Of a DNA stretch of 64,000 nt, positions 1 to 9,385 are shown in pieces (position 1 is the stretch's first letter; every line of letters starts with the position of its first letter). The notes beneath the pieces were generated by a model, which was given only the letters and a program-made list of their open reading frames with translations, made no database searches and was not told the origin of the DNA. This stretch comes from Gammaproteobacteria bacterium (lineage in GTDB: Bacteria; Pseudomonadota; Gammaproteobacteria; Ga0077536), in contig SHZM01000003.1 in the NCBI GenBank assembly GCA_009692265.1, positions 30,231-94,230 on the forward strand, written 5' to 3'. A program made the position numbers and the translations under genes.

Positions 1-1524
1 AACAACATCTCCAACATTTGGCGACGAGTGGCGGAAGATTTCGCGCCCTTCAACGTCGATGTCACCACGCAATTGCCATCGAGCTTCGGGCCAACTGTCG
101 GTCGTATCCTCGTCGCCCGTGATAGCGATAGCACCGGTTTGGCAATGCCCTTCCAAGGTGCCGGCGGCGTCGCGTACATCGGGGTCTTTGGCCTTAGTAG
201 CTATCCCGCCTATCAACCCGCGTTGGTCTACTTCAATCGACTAGGGGGCGGGCGCGAAGACTATGTCGCGGAAGCGTCGTCGCACGAAATGGGACATAAC
301 ATGGGACTCGGTCATGATGGAACGGCAAGCGCCACGTATTACGGCGGGCATGGTGTCGGCGCGACCTCGTGGGGACCGATCATGGGCAGCAGCTACAATC
401 GATCGGTCAGCGAATGGAGCCGTGGCGAATACCCTGGCGCTAATAATCAACAAGACGACCTTGCGATCATCACCAGCAAACTTGCGCTACGCGGTGACGA
501 TCACGGCAATACTGGTGTGGGCGCAACGCCTTTGATCGCGAATGCGACCGGTCGCGTGACCGCGACTACCGTGGAGGCGGATTGGACTAACTCACAACCG
601 CAAAATAAGGGCGTGCTCGCCAGCCAGAGCGATGTCGATGTGTTTTTCTTCGACGCCGCGCCTGGCACGGTGAACCTGACGATCACGCCGCACACGATGC
701 CGGTTAATTCGGGCGGTGGGAATCTCGACGTGCAGGTCGAACTTTATAGTCAGGGCGGCGCGTTACTCGGCTCCGCGAGCCCCACAGGCGCGACCGCGGA
801 AAATCTGGTTGCCTCGGTGCCGGCGGGTCGTTGTTTCCTTCACGTAACGGGTACCGGCGATCCGACGGTGCCCTATTCGGATTACGGCAGCCTCGGTCAG
901 TTCACGATCAACGGACAGATCCCGGTTGGGGTTACCAACACAGTGCCGCCGAATCCAAATCCGATGACATGGGAGGTTGTACCAACGTCCACGAGCGCCA
1001 CGTCAGCGACGATGCGATCGGCGTTGGCGATTGACGATGCGGGAAGCGCCGTTCAGTATTTCTTTGAATGTGCCAGTGGCTCCCTACGGTGCGCCAGTAG
1101 TGGTTGGCAGGGGGCGCAGACCTATACCCCGATCGGCTTAAGTCCGGGCACAACGTATCGATATAGGGTGAAAGCGCGCGATGCTTCGAGTAACGAAACG
1201 GTTTGGTCAAGCGAGGCTGCGGTAACTACCGCTGCGCTGCCAACCACCAACGCCGCGCCCACCGCCGGTCCCGACAGTTTCCGTATACGCGTCGGGACTA
1301 CTCAGAACTTAAACGTGCTCGCGAACGATTCTGATGCCGATCGCGATCCATTGTCGATCACCGGGGTGACCCAGGGACAGCTAGGGCAGGTGAGCTTCAC
1401 GCCTACCGGAATCACCTATCAGAGCTTAGGCATCACCGGCAACGACGCGTTTCGTTACACGATTAGCGACGGCCTCGGCCATACCGCGAGCGCGACCGTG
1501 AGCGTGGCTGTGCGTCGACGTTAA
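1..1524 (+). CDS. secreted metzincin metalloprotease with FN3 and cadherin-like C-terminal domains (5' truncated by window)
   Basis: The reading frame is open from base 1, so the gene starts outside the window; the GTG at 28 is internal. Seen: a zinc-binding HEMGHNMGLGHD motif (HExxHxxGxxHD) near residue 95 and a downstream IMGSSY segment that fits the Met-turn of metzincins of the reprolysin/M12 type. After the catalytic part comes a prepeptidase-C-like beta region (about residues 190-300), a fibronectin type III-like domain (about 310-400) ending in TTYRYRVKARD, and a final cadherin/VCBS-like domain with LNVLANDSDAD and FRYTISDG. This architecture is typical of secreted bacterial proteases that act on extracellular protein. 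The signal peptide and most of the prodomain are missing because of the window edge. A strong hairpin follows the stop codon. Confidence 0.85.
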   Translation, partial: NNISNIWRRVAEDFAPFNVDVTTQLPSSFGPTVGRILVARDSDSTGLAMPFQGAGGVAYIGVFGLSSYPAYQPALVYFNRLGGGREDYVAEASSHEMGHNMGLGHDGTASATYYGGHGVGATSWGPIMGSSYNRSVSEWSRGEYPGANNQQDDLAIITSKLALRGDDHGNTGVGATPLIANATGRVTATTVEADWTNSQPQNKGVLASQSDVDVFFFDAAPGTVNLTITPHTMPVNSGGGNLDVQVELYSQGGALLGSASPTGATAENLVASVPAGRCFLHVTGTGDPTVPYSDYGSLGQFTINGQIPVGVTNTVPPNPNPMTWEVVPTSTSATSATMRSALAIDDAGSAVQYFFECASGSLRCASSGWQGAQTYTPIGLSPGTTYRYRVKARDASSNETVWSSEAAVTTAALPTTNAAPTAGPDSFRIRVGTTQNLNVLANDSDADRDPLSITGVTQGQLGQVSFTPTGITYQSLGITGNDAFRYTISDGLGHTASATVSVAVRRR

Positions 1525-1528
1525 ATCG

Positions 1529-1558
1529 AACTGGCGAGCGTTCACGCGCTCGCCAGTT
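1529..1558. terminator. bidirectional hairpin terminator between convergent genes
   Basis: A perfect 12-bp inverted repeat (1529-1540 with 1547-1558, loop of 6) fills the 33-base gap between the protease stop codon and the stop codon of the convergent gene. Position and strength suit a shared terminator; the T-tract is short on either side. Confidence 0.7.
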
Positions 1559-2484
1559 TAATCGTCGACTAGCCAGTGATCTCGGAGTTGGCGCAAAGTG
1601 ACAATGGATTCACGCCGTTCAACGATTACGAGATAGGCAAGGGATCGATACAACACCGCCTGGCGAATTTGCGCACGGCGGATGCCTGTGGCGGGTAGCC
1701 GCTCGGTAAACTGGGAGACGAATGCCGGATCTTTTGCCCGCGCTTCGAGATCCACAATCTGTGGCAGCATCTCGGAGGTTACCGAGGCGCGTGCCGACAA
1801 AAAATCTTCAGCTTTCAATCGCCGCTCCATTTCCAGGTAGGCCAGCGCGGGGGCGCTGGTGCGCGCGGTTTCCTCTTTCAGTATCGCCGCGGGCGCGATC
1901 TCGTGGAAGAGCGGCGCGCTAAACTTCGCGGTAACAGTTAATGCGTTGTCAGGCGCGTGAAACTCAATTTTCCCAGAGACGCGATTGCCACTGATGGTCA
2001 CTTTAAAGCCTGGGAGTGAGTAGATCGTATAGAAGGGTATCCCCTGCTGTGGCAGTAGCGCGGTCACCGTGCCCTCGCGCTTTGCATCGCGCGGCAGCGC
2101 GATCAGCACACCCTTCAGAGTACCGGCTTGGGCTTGTCGTTGTACCTGTTTCGTCTCCAACTCTTGTAACAGCTGCGAGTCGATCGCCTGTTCGGTTAAA
2201 AGGATCCGTAACTCGGGCTCGAAATCGACGTACTGACCTAGTTCAGCGAGATCATCAAAGCGAAAGGTGTTGGCGTGGCTAAGTGATATCGCGACCGCGT
2301 CCACCACTAGTTGCCCCGAGGCAGTACCCGGATCAATCGCAAGTACCGAGCCGCTGAATGTGCCCACGACGCTCACGCCTATTAGTAGGTCACGGATTAG
2401 TCGAGGCGCCGGCACGGCTGCGCCGACGTGCCGCAGCGCCTTAGAAACGAAAGACGCCATACCCTGCGGGATCGAGTGGTGCAT
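1558..2484 (-). CDS. uncharacterised exported protein
   Basis: The product is 308 residues and I do not recognise a family. Residues about 28-50 form one hydrophobic segment followed by VLA, which reads as a signal peptide or single N-terminal anchor; the rest is soluble, with a beta-rich middle (about 150-200) and a helical, charged C-terminal third. Start choice is uncertain: ATG at 2484 overlaps the end of the upstream carboxylase gene by 44 bases, ATG at 2460 (residue 9) overlaps by 20, and neither has a well-spaced Shine-Dalgarno. The overlap and shared strand place it as the last gene of the acyl-CoA carboxylase operon, but nothing in the protein suggests a carboxylase role. Confidence 0.7.
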   Translation of the reverse strand: MHHSIPQGMASFVSKALRHVGAAVPAPRLIRDLLIGVSVVGTFSGSVLAIDPGTASGQLVVDAVAISLSHANTFRFDDLAELGQYVDFEPELRILLTEQAIDSQLLQELETKQVQRQAQAGTLKGVLIALPRDAKREGTVTALLPQQGIPFYTIYSLPGFKVTISGNRVSGKIEFHAPDNALTVTAKFSAPLFHEIAPAAILKEETARTSAPALAYLEMERRLKAEDFLSARASVTSEMLPQIVDLEARAKDPAFVSQFTERLPATGIRRAQIRQAVLYRSLAYLVIVERRESIVTLRQLRDHWLVDD

Positions 2485-4048
2485 TTAACGAAGCGCTGAT
2501 GGAGACACCTAATGCATTGCGCGTGTCCACCGGATCGATGATTCCATCGTCCCACAACTTCGACGTCGAGTAATACGCAGACAGTTGTTCCTGATACGCC
2601 ATGAGCGTGGACGAATAGACCTCGTCGATCACGGCTTGGTCGGGTACCTGCCCGTTGCGTTCTAATTGTTTGGTTTTCACTTCAGCCAAAGTGCGCGCGG
2701 CCTGCTCACCCCCCATGACGCCGATCTGATGATTCGGCCAAGCAAACAGGAACCGTGCATCGTAGGCTCGGCCGCACATCCCATAGTTACCTGCACCGAA
2801 CGAGCCGTGACACATCACCGTGAACTTCGGCACGCGGCTACAGCTCTGCGCCATGATCATCTTCGCGCCATCCTTGGTGATCCCGCGTGCCTCGTATTCC
2901 TTGCCCACCATGTAGCCCGTGATGTTTTGCAGAAACACCAGCGGCGTTTGATTCTGGTTGCACAGCTCAATGAAATGCGCGCCCTTCAGTGCGCTATCGT
3001 TAAACAGCACCCCGTTGTTGGCGAGGATTCCGACCCGGTAGCCCCAGAGATTCGCGTACCCACATACGAGGGTCGTGCCATACGCGGGTTGGTATTCGTG
3101 AAAACGGCTGCCATCGACGATCCGAGCGATGACTTCGCGCATCTCAAAACCGTGTTTGATATCGCCGGGAATAATTCCGTAGAGTTCGTCGGGATCGTAG
3201 TAAGGCGCTTCCACGGCATCGCATTGCGTGGCCCACTTCTTGGGTGACTCCCATTGCGCGACAATTTCCCGGCCGAGTGCAATCGCATGCGCTTCGGTAT
3301 CGGCTGGGTAATCACAGGTGCCACTCACCTGGGTGTGGAGATCGCAGCCGCCGAGTTCATCGACAGTGACGATCTCGCCAGTCGCCGCTTTCACCAGCGG
3401 GGGCCCGCCAAGGAAAACAGCGCCCGTGCCGCGAACAATCACTGCATAATCCGACAAGGCGGGAATGTACGCTCCGCCGGCCGTACAATGCCCGAACACC
3501 AAGGCCAGCTGCTTCACGCCTAATTTGCTCAGCATCGACTGATTACGAAAAATTCGCCCGGCCATGTGCTTGTCCGGGAAGAGTTCAGACTGCAATGGCA
3601 GGAAACCTCCCGCACTGTCGCAGAGGTGAACCACGGGCAACCGGTTCTCCAAGGCGATATCGAGGCAGCGAACGATCTTCTTCACTGTTAACGGATACCA
3701 AGCACCGCCTTTAATGCTCGAATCATCGGCGTGCAGGATCACTTCGCGCCCGCTGACCATCCCGATTCCGGTAATACAACTCGCGGTCGGCGCCTCCCCG
3801 TCGTACTCCATATTAGCCGCGAGTGACGACAGTTCTAAGAACGGCGTGCCGGGATCGAGCAGGCGCTCGATGCGTTCGCGCGGCAGTAGCTTGCCTTGCT
3901 TGAGCAGCCGTTCGAGATCGCGGGCAGGGCGTTGGTGTCGCGCGGCGTCTTGCTTAGCACGAAATTCGGCGATGCGCGCCTGATTCACGGCATAGTTGTG
4001 CTGGAATTCGGCGGCGGCCGTATTAAGGTTCGATCGGATCCGGCTCAT
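2441..4048 (-). CDS. acyl-CoA carboxylase, carboxyltransferase (beta) subunit, methylcrotonyl/geranyl-CoA type
   Basis: This 535-residue protein has the crotonase-fold carboxyltransferase architecture of biotin-dependent acyl-CoA carboxylases. Seen: an N-terminal half with DPGTPFLELSSLAANMEYDG and the acyl-CoA pocket segment FGHCTAGGAYIPALSD followed by FLGGPPLVKAATGE, and a C-terminal half with ITGYMVGKEYEARGITKDGAK and FGAGNYGMCGRAYD. Its length and the GGPPLVKAATGE segment fit 3-methylcrotonyl-CoA or geranyl-CoA carboxylase (leucine or acyclic-terpene breakdown) better than propionyl-CoA carboxylase; the substrate cannot be fixed from sequence alone. The start codon overlaps the stop of the biotin carrier gene (ATGA at 4045-4048), indicating translational coupling within a three-gene carboxylase operon. 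Confidence 0.9.
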   Translation of the reverse strand: MSRIRSNLNTAAAEFQHNYAVNQARIAEFRAKQDAARHQRPARDLERLLKQGKLLPRERIERLLDPGTPFLELSSLAANMEYDGEAPTASCITGIGMVSGREVILHADDSSIKGGAWYPLTVKKIVRCLDIALENRLPVVHLCDSAGGFLPLQSELFPDKHMAGRIFRNQSMLSKLGVKQLALVFGHCTAGGAYIPALSDYAVIVRGTGAVFLGGPPLVKAATGEIVTVDELGGCDLHTQVSGTCDYPADTEAHAIALGREIVAQWESPKKWATQCDAVEAPYYDPDELYGIIPGDIKHGFEMREVIARIVDGSRFHEYQPAYGTTLVCGYANLWGYRVGILANNGVLFNDSALKGAHFIELCNQNQTPLVFLQNITGYMVGKEYEARGITKDGAKMIMAQSCSRVPKFTVMCHGSFGAGNYGMCGRAYDARFLFAWPNHQIGVMGGEQAARTLAEVKTKQLERNGQVPDQAVIDEVYSSTLMAYQEQLSAYYSTSKLWDDGIIDPVDTRNALGVSISASLNAPLDPAGYGVFRF

Positions 4049-4542
4049 GTCGCTTCACTCGCTTCCGGCTGCAGCGCGACCAGCACAGCGCCTTTTTGAA
4101 AGGCTTGATTTAAGTCGTAATGCACTGCCGCGATGATCCCTGCGCGCGGGGCCAACAACGTGATCTGCATTTTCATCGATTCAATTGTCAGCAGCGGATC
4201 AGCGGCGGCAACCGCCTCGCCCACTTGACGTCGAATCGCCACCACCACACCTGGCATATCGGCGCGAATTTCGCGATCACTGAAGCCAGCGCGTGCCGCG
4301 CTCAACGGGTCTTCCACTTCTACCGAAAAGCTACGTTCGCCGATCTTCAAATGAATGCGCTCGCCTTCCGCTGAACGCCACACCGCGTAATGTCGATCGT
4401 CGACAGTCAGAAAGACGACCTCGTCCGCCAGGCCGATGGCTTCGCTGACCAGGTGTACCGCGCCATCAACTCGGCACTGTAAGCTGGGGTGGCGGGCGAG
4501 GAGTTCTACCTCATGCACGCTCGAACCGAGTTTAAGTTTCAT
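4045..4542 (-). CDS. biotin carboxyl carrier protein of the acyl-CoA carboxylase (detached C-terminal part of the alpha subunit)
   Basis: A 165-residue protein starting at ATG 4542, four bases after the stop of the biotin carboxylase gene. The last 75 residues form a biotinyl domain with ESMKMQ, the attachment lysine being residue 124; residues 1-80 look like the BT linker domain that joins the carrier to the carboxylase in methylcrotonyl-CoA carboxylase alpha subunits. In related enzymes both parts belong to one chain of roughly 650-670 residues; here 491 plus 165 residues add up to that length. An ORF start at 4593 exists but lies inside the upstream gene. Role: carries carboxybiotin between the carboxylase and the carboxyltransferase. 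Confidence 0.85.
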   Translation of the reverse strand: MKLKLGSSVHEVELLARHPSLQCRVDGAVHLVSEAIGLADEVVFLTVDDRHYAVWRSAEGERIHLKIGERSFSVEVEDPLSAARAGFSDREIRADMPGVVVAIRRQVGEAVAAADPLLTIESMKMQITLLAPRAGIIAAVHYDLNQAFQKGAVLVALQPEASEAT

Positions 4543-4546
4543 TGCG

Positions 4547-6022
4547 CTAATTCCGCCATCTACCCATGGACGCCTGTGGTTCTGGAATTGCAAAGGCCAT
4601 GCGTCGAAATTCTTCAGTAGTGAGGGCAGCGGCGAGAAGCACGGCGGCTAGATCGGTCGCATCCAGATCCGGCGGCAGGAGCGTTTGTGCATGGTCGACG
4701 ACAAAGCCGGTGTGGAGCCGGCCGGCGGCAAATTCCGGGTGCGCGATGATCCGGCCGAGATAATCGATATTAGTGTCGACCCCTAGCACTACCAGCGCAG
4801 TCAGCGCCTCACTCATCCGGTTAATCACCTGTGGGCGATCGTCGGCGTAGCACACCAGCTTGGCGAGCATGGAATCGAACGCCGCTGTGACCTGCGTGCC
4901 TCGCACGATGCCGCTGTCGAAGCGAACGCCAGTACCTGCCGGTAGTTGCAGCTGCTTAACAACCCCGGTTGCGGGGCGAAAATCGTGCTCGGGGAGCTCG
5001 GCGCAAATTCTGCACTCGAGAGCGTGTCCGCGAGGTTGTATGTCTGCTTGCGTGAGCCATAGGGACGCGCCGTTCGCGAGTCGAATCTGTGCTTCAACGA
5101 GATCGATGCCAGTGACGAACTCAGTCACCGGGTGTTCGACCTGCAAACGCGTATTCATTTCTAGAAAATAAAACGCACCGTCTGGAGCCAGAATGAACTC
5201 GACCGTGCCGGCGTTGCGATATTTCGCCGCGCGAGTCAGGGTCACAGCCGCAGTGCAGATCTGGTCGCGCAAGGCCCGTGACAGGTTAGGAGCAGGTGAT
5301 TCTTCGATGATCTTCTGAAAACGCCGTTGCACGGAACATTCACGTTCGAACAGATGGATCGCCTCGCCCGTTCCATCACCGAGGACTTGAACTTCGATAT
5401 GCCGCGGTCGCTCGATGTAACGCTCCGCATAAATTCGGCCGTCGGCGAAGTAGCGAGCGGCCTCGCTAGCGGCAACGATCGCGCGTTCCATCAGCTCGCT
5501 CGCCGTGCGCACAATACTCATGCCTTTGCCACCACCACCGGCCGCTGCCTTGATCAAAAGTGGAAACCCAATCTTGGCGGCATCCGCGGCGAACTCCTCC
5601 AAGCTTCCCGATTGCGTGCAACTCGGTGCGACCGGGACCCCGTGCTCCACCGCGAACTCGCGCGCGCGGATTTTATCGCCCATTAAGTCGATCACCGAGG
5701 CCTGCGGCCCAATGAAGATGAGTCCGGCAGCTTCTACCGCCGCGGCAAAGCGGGCATTTTCAGCGAGAAAACCATACCCGGGGTGGATCGCGTCCGCGCC
5801 CGTGAGCCGGGCCGCCGCGAGCAATTGTTCGATATCGAGGTACGCGGCGGTTGGTACTTCCGCGAAGAGTTCAATTCGCGAATCAGCTGCCGCGACCTGC
5901 GGTGCCTGGCGATCAACGAAGTGGTAGACGGCGGTCGTCGCGAGGCCAAGGGCGTGCGCCGAGCGCTGAATACGGCACGCGATTTCAGCGCGGTTGGCGA
6001 TCAGTATTTTTTTTATCGCCAT
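4547..6022 (-). CDS. biotin carboxylase subunit of the acyl-CoA carboxylase
   Basis: A 491-residue ATP-grasp biotin carboxylase. Seen: the N-terminal IKKILIANRAEIACRIQRS, the glycine-rich ATP loop KAAAGGGGKGM (about residue 160), and the catalytic EMNTRLQVEHPVTE segment (about residue 290). It carboxylates the biotin of the neighbouring carrier protein at the expense of ATP and bicarbonate. The chain ends in GRWRN, exactly where methylcrotonyl-CoA carboxylase alpha subunits pass into the linker and biotinyl domains, which are encoded here by the next gene. It is the first gene of the operon (carboxylase, carrier, carboxyltransferase, exported protein). The 170 bases upstream hold no gene. Confidence 0.9.
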   Translation of the reverse strand: MAIKKILIANRAEIACRIQRSAHALGLATTAVYHFVDRQAPQVAAADSRIELFAEVPTAAYLDIEQLLAAARLTGADAIHPGYGFLAENARFAAAVEAAGLIFIGPQASVIDLMGDKIRAREFAVEHGVPVAPSCTQSGSLEEFAADAAKIGFPLLIKAAAGGGGKGMSIVRTASELMERAIVAASEAARYFADGRIYAERYIERPRHIEVQVLGDGTGEAIHLFERECSVQRRFQKIIEESPAPNLSRALRDQICTAAVTLTRAAKYRNAGTVEFILAPDGAFYFLEMNTRLQVEHPVTEFVTGIDLVEAQIRLANGASLWLTQADIQPRGHALECRICAELPEHDFRPATGVVKQLQLPAGTGVRFDSGIVRGTQVTAAFDSMLAKLVCYADDRPQVINRMSEALTALVVLGVDTNIDYLGRIIAHPEFAAGRLHTGFVVDHAQTLLPPDLDATDLAAVLLAAALTTEEFRRMAFAIPEPQASMGRWRN

Positions 6023-6193
6023 TGGACCTCTGCTGGCTCGGTAACCGGGCTCAAGACAAGCGCCGGCTGGATGGCAATCGCCGCCTGGGTCATCGCGAAC
6101 TCCGGTGGATTTGGCAAGCGCGGACTCTAGAGGATGAGCTCAGGACAGGTCAATTCGTGTACCGCCATGTGGCCTGTATTCGCGCCTTTGCGC

Positions 6194-6973
6194 TCAGCGG
6201 GATCGCTTCAACGTATTTTGATCGAAATCGCGTTCACTCAGGCCAGTGCGGAAGCGATAGTTCGACCAGCGCAGCTCCGTGCTCTTACCGGTTTGATGAT
6301 TTTGCATGTTCATCAGCGCAGGGCGTCAATACTTATCCAGATACTGGGTGTGTTGCGACAGCAACAAGGTTTTAAGCAACGCGTTTTTACGATCGTAGAA
6401 TTCGATCTTTAGCGGGTGAAGCATCGCTTTGTCGAGCCAGACGATTCTGCGGGTATAACCCGAATTCGCGTAGGCCGGCGTATTTTCCACGACGTGGGTT
6501 TCCCTCCCGACCAAACCTTCGTCACGCAACCATTTGTAGTGGTACTTTTTGACCTCCGCAGACGTTAAATCCTCATACGCGAATTCGCTACCCACGAAAG
6601 GGCCGGATTTATTGGCCGAGGCAATTCGCTTCACGCGCTTTAGCGCCGGTAGGTAAAGCCACTGGTCGTCGGGAATGAGCGCGTGGGTATAGCTCAACAG
6701 ACCAGTGCCGGCGATATCGCGCGGCGAGTCAAATATCGTGAGGCTTCTATCTCCATCGTCCGGCATTTCCAGCGAGCTAATCCGCAGCTTCCGCTGACTC
6801 TCCCGACCCTGCTTATTGCGCAGAAGCATCTCAAGATCCGCGCGCAGATCGCCCCAGCCGAGATCTCGCTGCTCGGCTTCCAACGCTAACGCAAGGCCCT
6901 TCTCTTGCGGGGTTTCCGCTTGCACTAGCCCAGCGCACGCCACGCACAGCAACAAGGTTAGAAGCTTATGCAT
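6194..6973 (-). pseudogene. LolA-like outer-membrane lipoprotein-sorting protein with an in-frame TGA stop
   Basis: Reading from ATG 6973 gives a signal peptide (MHKLLTLLLCVACAGLVQA) and a beta-rich COG2834-type protein with the family-typical SPRDIAGTGLL, DDQWLYLPALKRVKRI and GSEFAYEDLT segments. Translation meets TGA at 6326-6328 just after QYLDKY, where relatives have tryptophan (YW). Past the stop the same frame continues for 43 more codons, including NHQTGKSTELRWSNYRF and GLSERDF, to a second TGA at 6194-6196; these are recognisable family sequence and restore the usual length (about 260 residues). A single TGG-to-TGA change is the simplest explanation. The gene overlaps the preceding MMPL transporter gene by 8 bases, its normal partner in such operons. 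The truncated product would lack the last C-terminal strands. Confidence 0.85.
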
Positions 6974-9188
6974 GTTGGCGCGTCTCAAACATCAATAGGC
7001 ATGGCGCAAGAAACACCAGGTCGATCACCATGGCGAGTAAGATCACGATGGCTGTGAGCAGGCCCATGCCCGCATTGAGTTCGAAATGAGACATCGAGAG
7101 GATTAGGAATCCACACACTAACACCGCGGTCGTCACCATCATCGCGTAAGCGACTTCGTTAAACGCGTAACGAATAGCCACCGGTGCCAGGTCACCAGCG
7201 TTACGCGCGCGTTGATATTTGACTAAAAAATGGACGGTGTCATCCACAATAATTCCTAGCAACATGCTAGCCACCACCGAAAGGGATAGCCCAACCTGTC
7301 CGACGAACAGGCCCCATAAGCCGAAACCCGCTGCCAGGGGTAATAGGTTCGGTATGAGACTTAGCACCCCAAGCTTTACCGAGCGCAGCATTACCAGCAG
7401 CACGGCTGAGATCAATACCAGCGCGACAGCGGTGCCGATGAGCATCGATTCGGTATTCCGTCGACCAAGATGAGCAAACATCAACGCGGTTCCGAAGCCA
7501 GTCGCGGATTTGACATGCGGAGCGTTGTCGCGGAGCCAACCTTCGGCCGCGGCATTGAACCTAAGCGACTCCAAGCTCGACAAGGTATTCACGCCGACCG
7601 AGATTTTCACCGCGGATTTGTCGACGTTGATCTGATTATTCAAATCCAGTCCGTAGGGCAATGACATTTCATAGAGCAGCAAATACTGCGCGGCGAGTTC
7701 GCGCGCTTCTGGTAAGCGGTAGTACTCCGAATCGTCGCCATGCATGTTCTTATTCAAACGCCGCAGGATGTCGGTATAGCTCGTAACGTGTCGAACTTCC
7801 GGGCGGGCGCGTAACCATTCGACGAAGGCCGCTGTCTCTTGCATGAAAGCAGGTTCGCTGATTCCTTCAGATTCCCCGGCGTCCACGGTGTAATAGAAAT
7901 GCACGACTCCAGTGAGGTGTTCAACGGTGAAGTCGGTGGCGTGACGAAATTCGATCGTTTCGTCGAAATACTTAGCGAAGACATCGTTTAGCTCATTGCG
8001 CGGCAGGCAGGCGATTAGCGCAAGCGCCGCACATCCAATGCCGTAGAACAACGCGCGATAGTGACGGATCGCGAAGTCGGCAATCTTCGGTACAAAGTAG
8101 GCGTTAAGACTCGGCAGGCGGCGCGACCCAACCGGAAGCACGACCAACAACGCAGGTAATAAGGTAACCGCGAGGAGATAGGAAAAGATGTCGCCAAAGG
8201 CGACGAGATTGCCGAGCTGGCGAAACGGCGGTACGTCCGAGAAGTTAAAGCTGAGGAAGCCTATGACCGTCGTCAGACTTGCGAGGAAAATCGGCTTTAG
8301 GTTGCTGCGCAGCGCGGTTTCTATCGCCGCCAGCTGTTCCGCTCCAAGGCCAAGTTCCTGCCTATAGGTTTGCAGGATATGCACACAGTTAGCCATGGCC
8401 ACGGTCAGAATAATAACTGGCGCGGCCGAAGTGGCAGCGGAAACGGGATAACCAATAGTGCCTCCAATCCCCATGGCCGCCAAGATCGCGCACGCGATCA
8501 CCAGTAAGGTGCTCAACGCACCGATAAAACCGCCGACCAAAAACCCCACGAGCATCAGCATCAGCCCGAAGCTGATAGGCACCAGCGTTTTGCTGTCTTT
8601 CATCGCGGCTTCCGCAAAGGCGTGATCCATCATCACGACGCCGGTAAGGTAAATTTTCAAACCCGGGTTGCGATGCTCAAAATCAGCAGCGATCTCACGT
8701 GCTGCTTTGACCACGGCGGGTACTTCGTGGCTTTCGTCTTCGCGCGGTAACTGGACGAGGACGTTGATCGCGGTTACCGCGGCATCGTCTCGGATTAAGC
8801 CGTTCTTTAAATAGGGTTCGGCGAGCACAATCGATTTTAGCTTCGCGATTTCCGCATCACTCAGATCGGCCGCGTTAGTGACGAGATCGCGCACCATCAA
8901 ATCGTCGCCAACAGCACTGGAATATTGGAAATTGGTGATCGAATCAACGCGATTAGAGTAAGGGATTTGCCAGGCGCGGGCGGTGATGGCTTCGACTATG
9001 GCAAGTAACTTTTTGGTGAAGACGTTGCCGTCGCCGGGTGCGATTACGAACGTTAGCGTGTCATTCTTGACGAACGTATTTTCCAGTTCGTTGTAAGCGA
9101 CAAGCTGAGGGTTATTCGGGCTGAAGTACAGCCGGTGATTGTTGTTGATCTCGAGAACGCGCAGACCAGACGCGGCGAACGCACTCAA
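6966..9188 (-). CDS. RND/MMPL-family exporter, N-terminally shortened
   Basis: A 740-residue inner-membrane transporter of the MMPL/HAE3 type: two repeats, each of a periplasmic loop plus a bundle of membrane helices (first bundle about residues 205-375, second about 575-735). Such proteins work with a LolA-like partner, as here, and move lipids or hydrophobic metabolites. Only a TTG start is available at 9188, and in that frame a TGA lies 5 codons upstream. The first transmembrane helix that precedes the AASGLRVLE segment in relatives is missing: roughly 20-30 residues. A palindromic repeat (9282-9382) lies about 90 bases upstream. With its partner gene also broken, this operon looks inactivated. 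Confidence 0.8.
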   Translation of the reverse strand: MSAFAASGLRVLEINNNHRLYFSPNNPQLVAYNELENTFVKNDTLTFVIAPGDGNVFTKKLLAIVEAITARAWQIPYSNRVDSITNFQYSSAVGDDLMVRDLVTNAADLSDAEIAKLKSIVLAEPYLKNGLIRDDAAVTAINVLVQLPREDESHEVPAVVKAAREIAADFEHRNPGLKIYLTGVVMMDHAFAEAAMKDSKTLVPISFGLMLMLVGFLVGGFIGALSTLLVIACAILAAMGIGGTIGYPVSAATSAAPVIILTVAMANCVHILQTYRQELGLGAEQLAAIETALRSNLKPIFLASLTTVIGFLSFNFSDVPPFRQLGNLVAFGDIFSYLLAVTLLPALLVVLPVGSRRLPSLNAYFVPKIADFAIRHYRALFYGIGCAALALIACLPRNELNDVFAKYFDETIEFRHATDFTVEHLTGVVHFYYTVDAGESEGISEPAFMQETAAFVEWLRARPEVRHVTSYTDILRRLNKNMHGDDSEYYRLPEARELAAQYLLLYEMSLPYGLDLNNQINVDKSAVKISVGVNTLSSLESLRFNAAAEGWLRDNAPHVKSATGFGTALMFAHLGRRNTESMLIGTAVALVLISAVLLVMLRSVKLGVLSLIPNLLPLAAGFGLWGLFVGQVGLSLSVVASMLLGIIVDDTVHFLVKYQRARNAGDLAPVAIRYAFNEVAYAMMVTTAVLVCGFLILSMSHFELNAGMGLLTAIVILLAMVIDLVFLAPCLLMFETRQHA

Positions 9189-9281
9189 CCCCCAGGTTCA
9201 CACTTTAGAGCGCGGGAGTGTGCAGGGATTGGTTGGAGTTTGGCAAGGCGAAATGCTCTCGCTGGTAATTGCCCTGCCGTC

Positions 9282-9382
9282 TAAATCTCCCCGCCGATTC
9301 GCGGCGACCCCCTTTTTCAAAGAGGGTGAATAGGTTCGGTTTTCGCTTCCCCCTTTGCAAAAGGGGGAGTGAGGCGGATTTA
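9282..9382. repeat. palindromic MITE/REP-like intergenic repeat
   Basis: About 100 bases with related ends (TAAATC near 9282 and its complement GATTTA at 9377-9382) enclose two imperfect palindromes of the CCCCCTTTTTCAAAGAGGG and CCCCCTTTGCAAAAGGGGG kind. It ends four bases before the stop codon of the dehydrogenase gene and could also terminate transcription. The form resembles the short palindromic repeats scattered in many proteobacterial genomes. Confidence 0.55.
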
Positions 9383-9385
9383 CTC

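Noticed and set aside
6326..6328. Recoding of TGA as tryptophan or selenocysteine
   Set aside because: TGA ends many intact genes in the window (including overlapping ATGA junctions), there is no selenocysteine-type element visible after the codon, and the family does not use selenocysteine.
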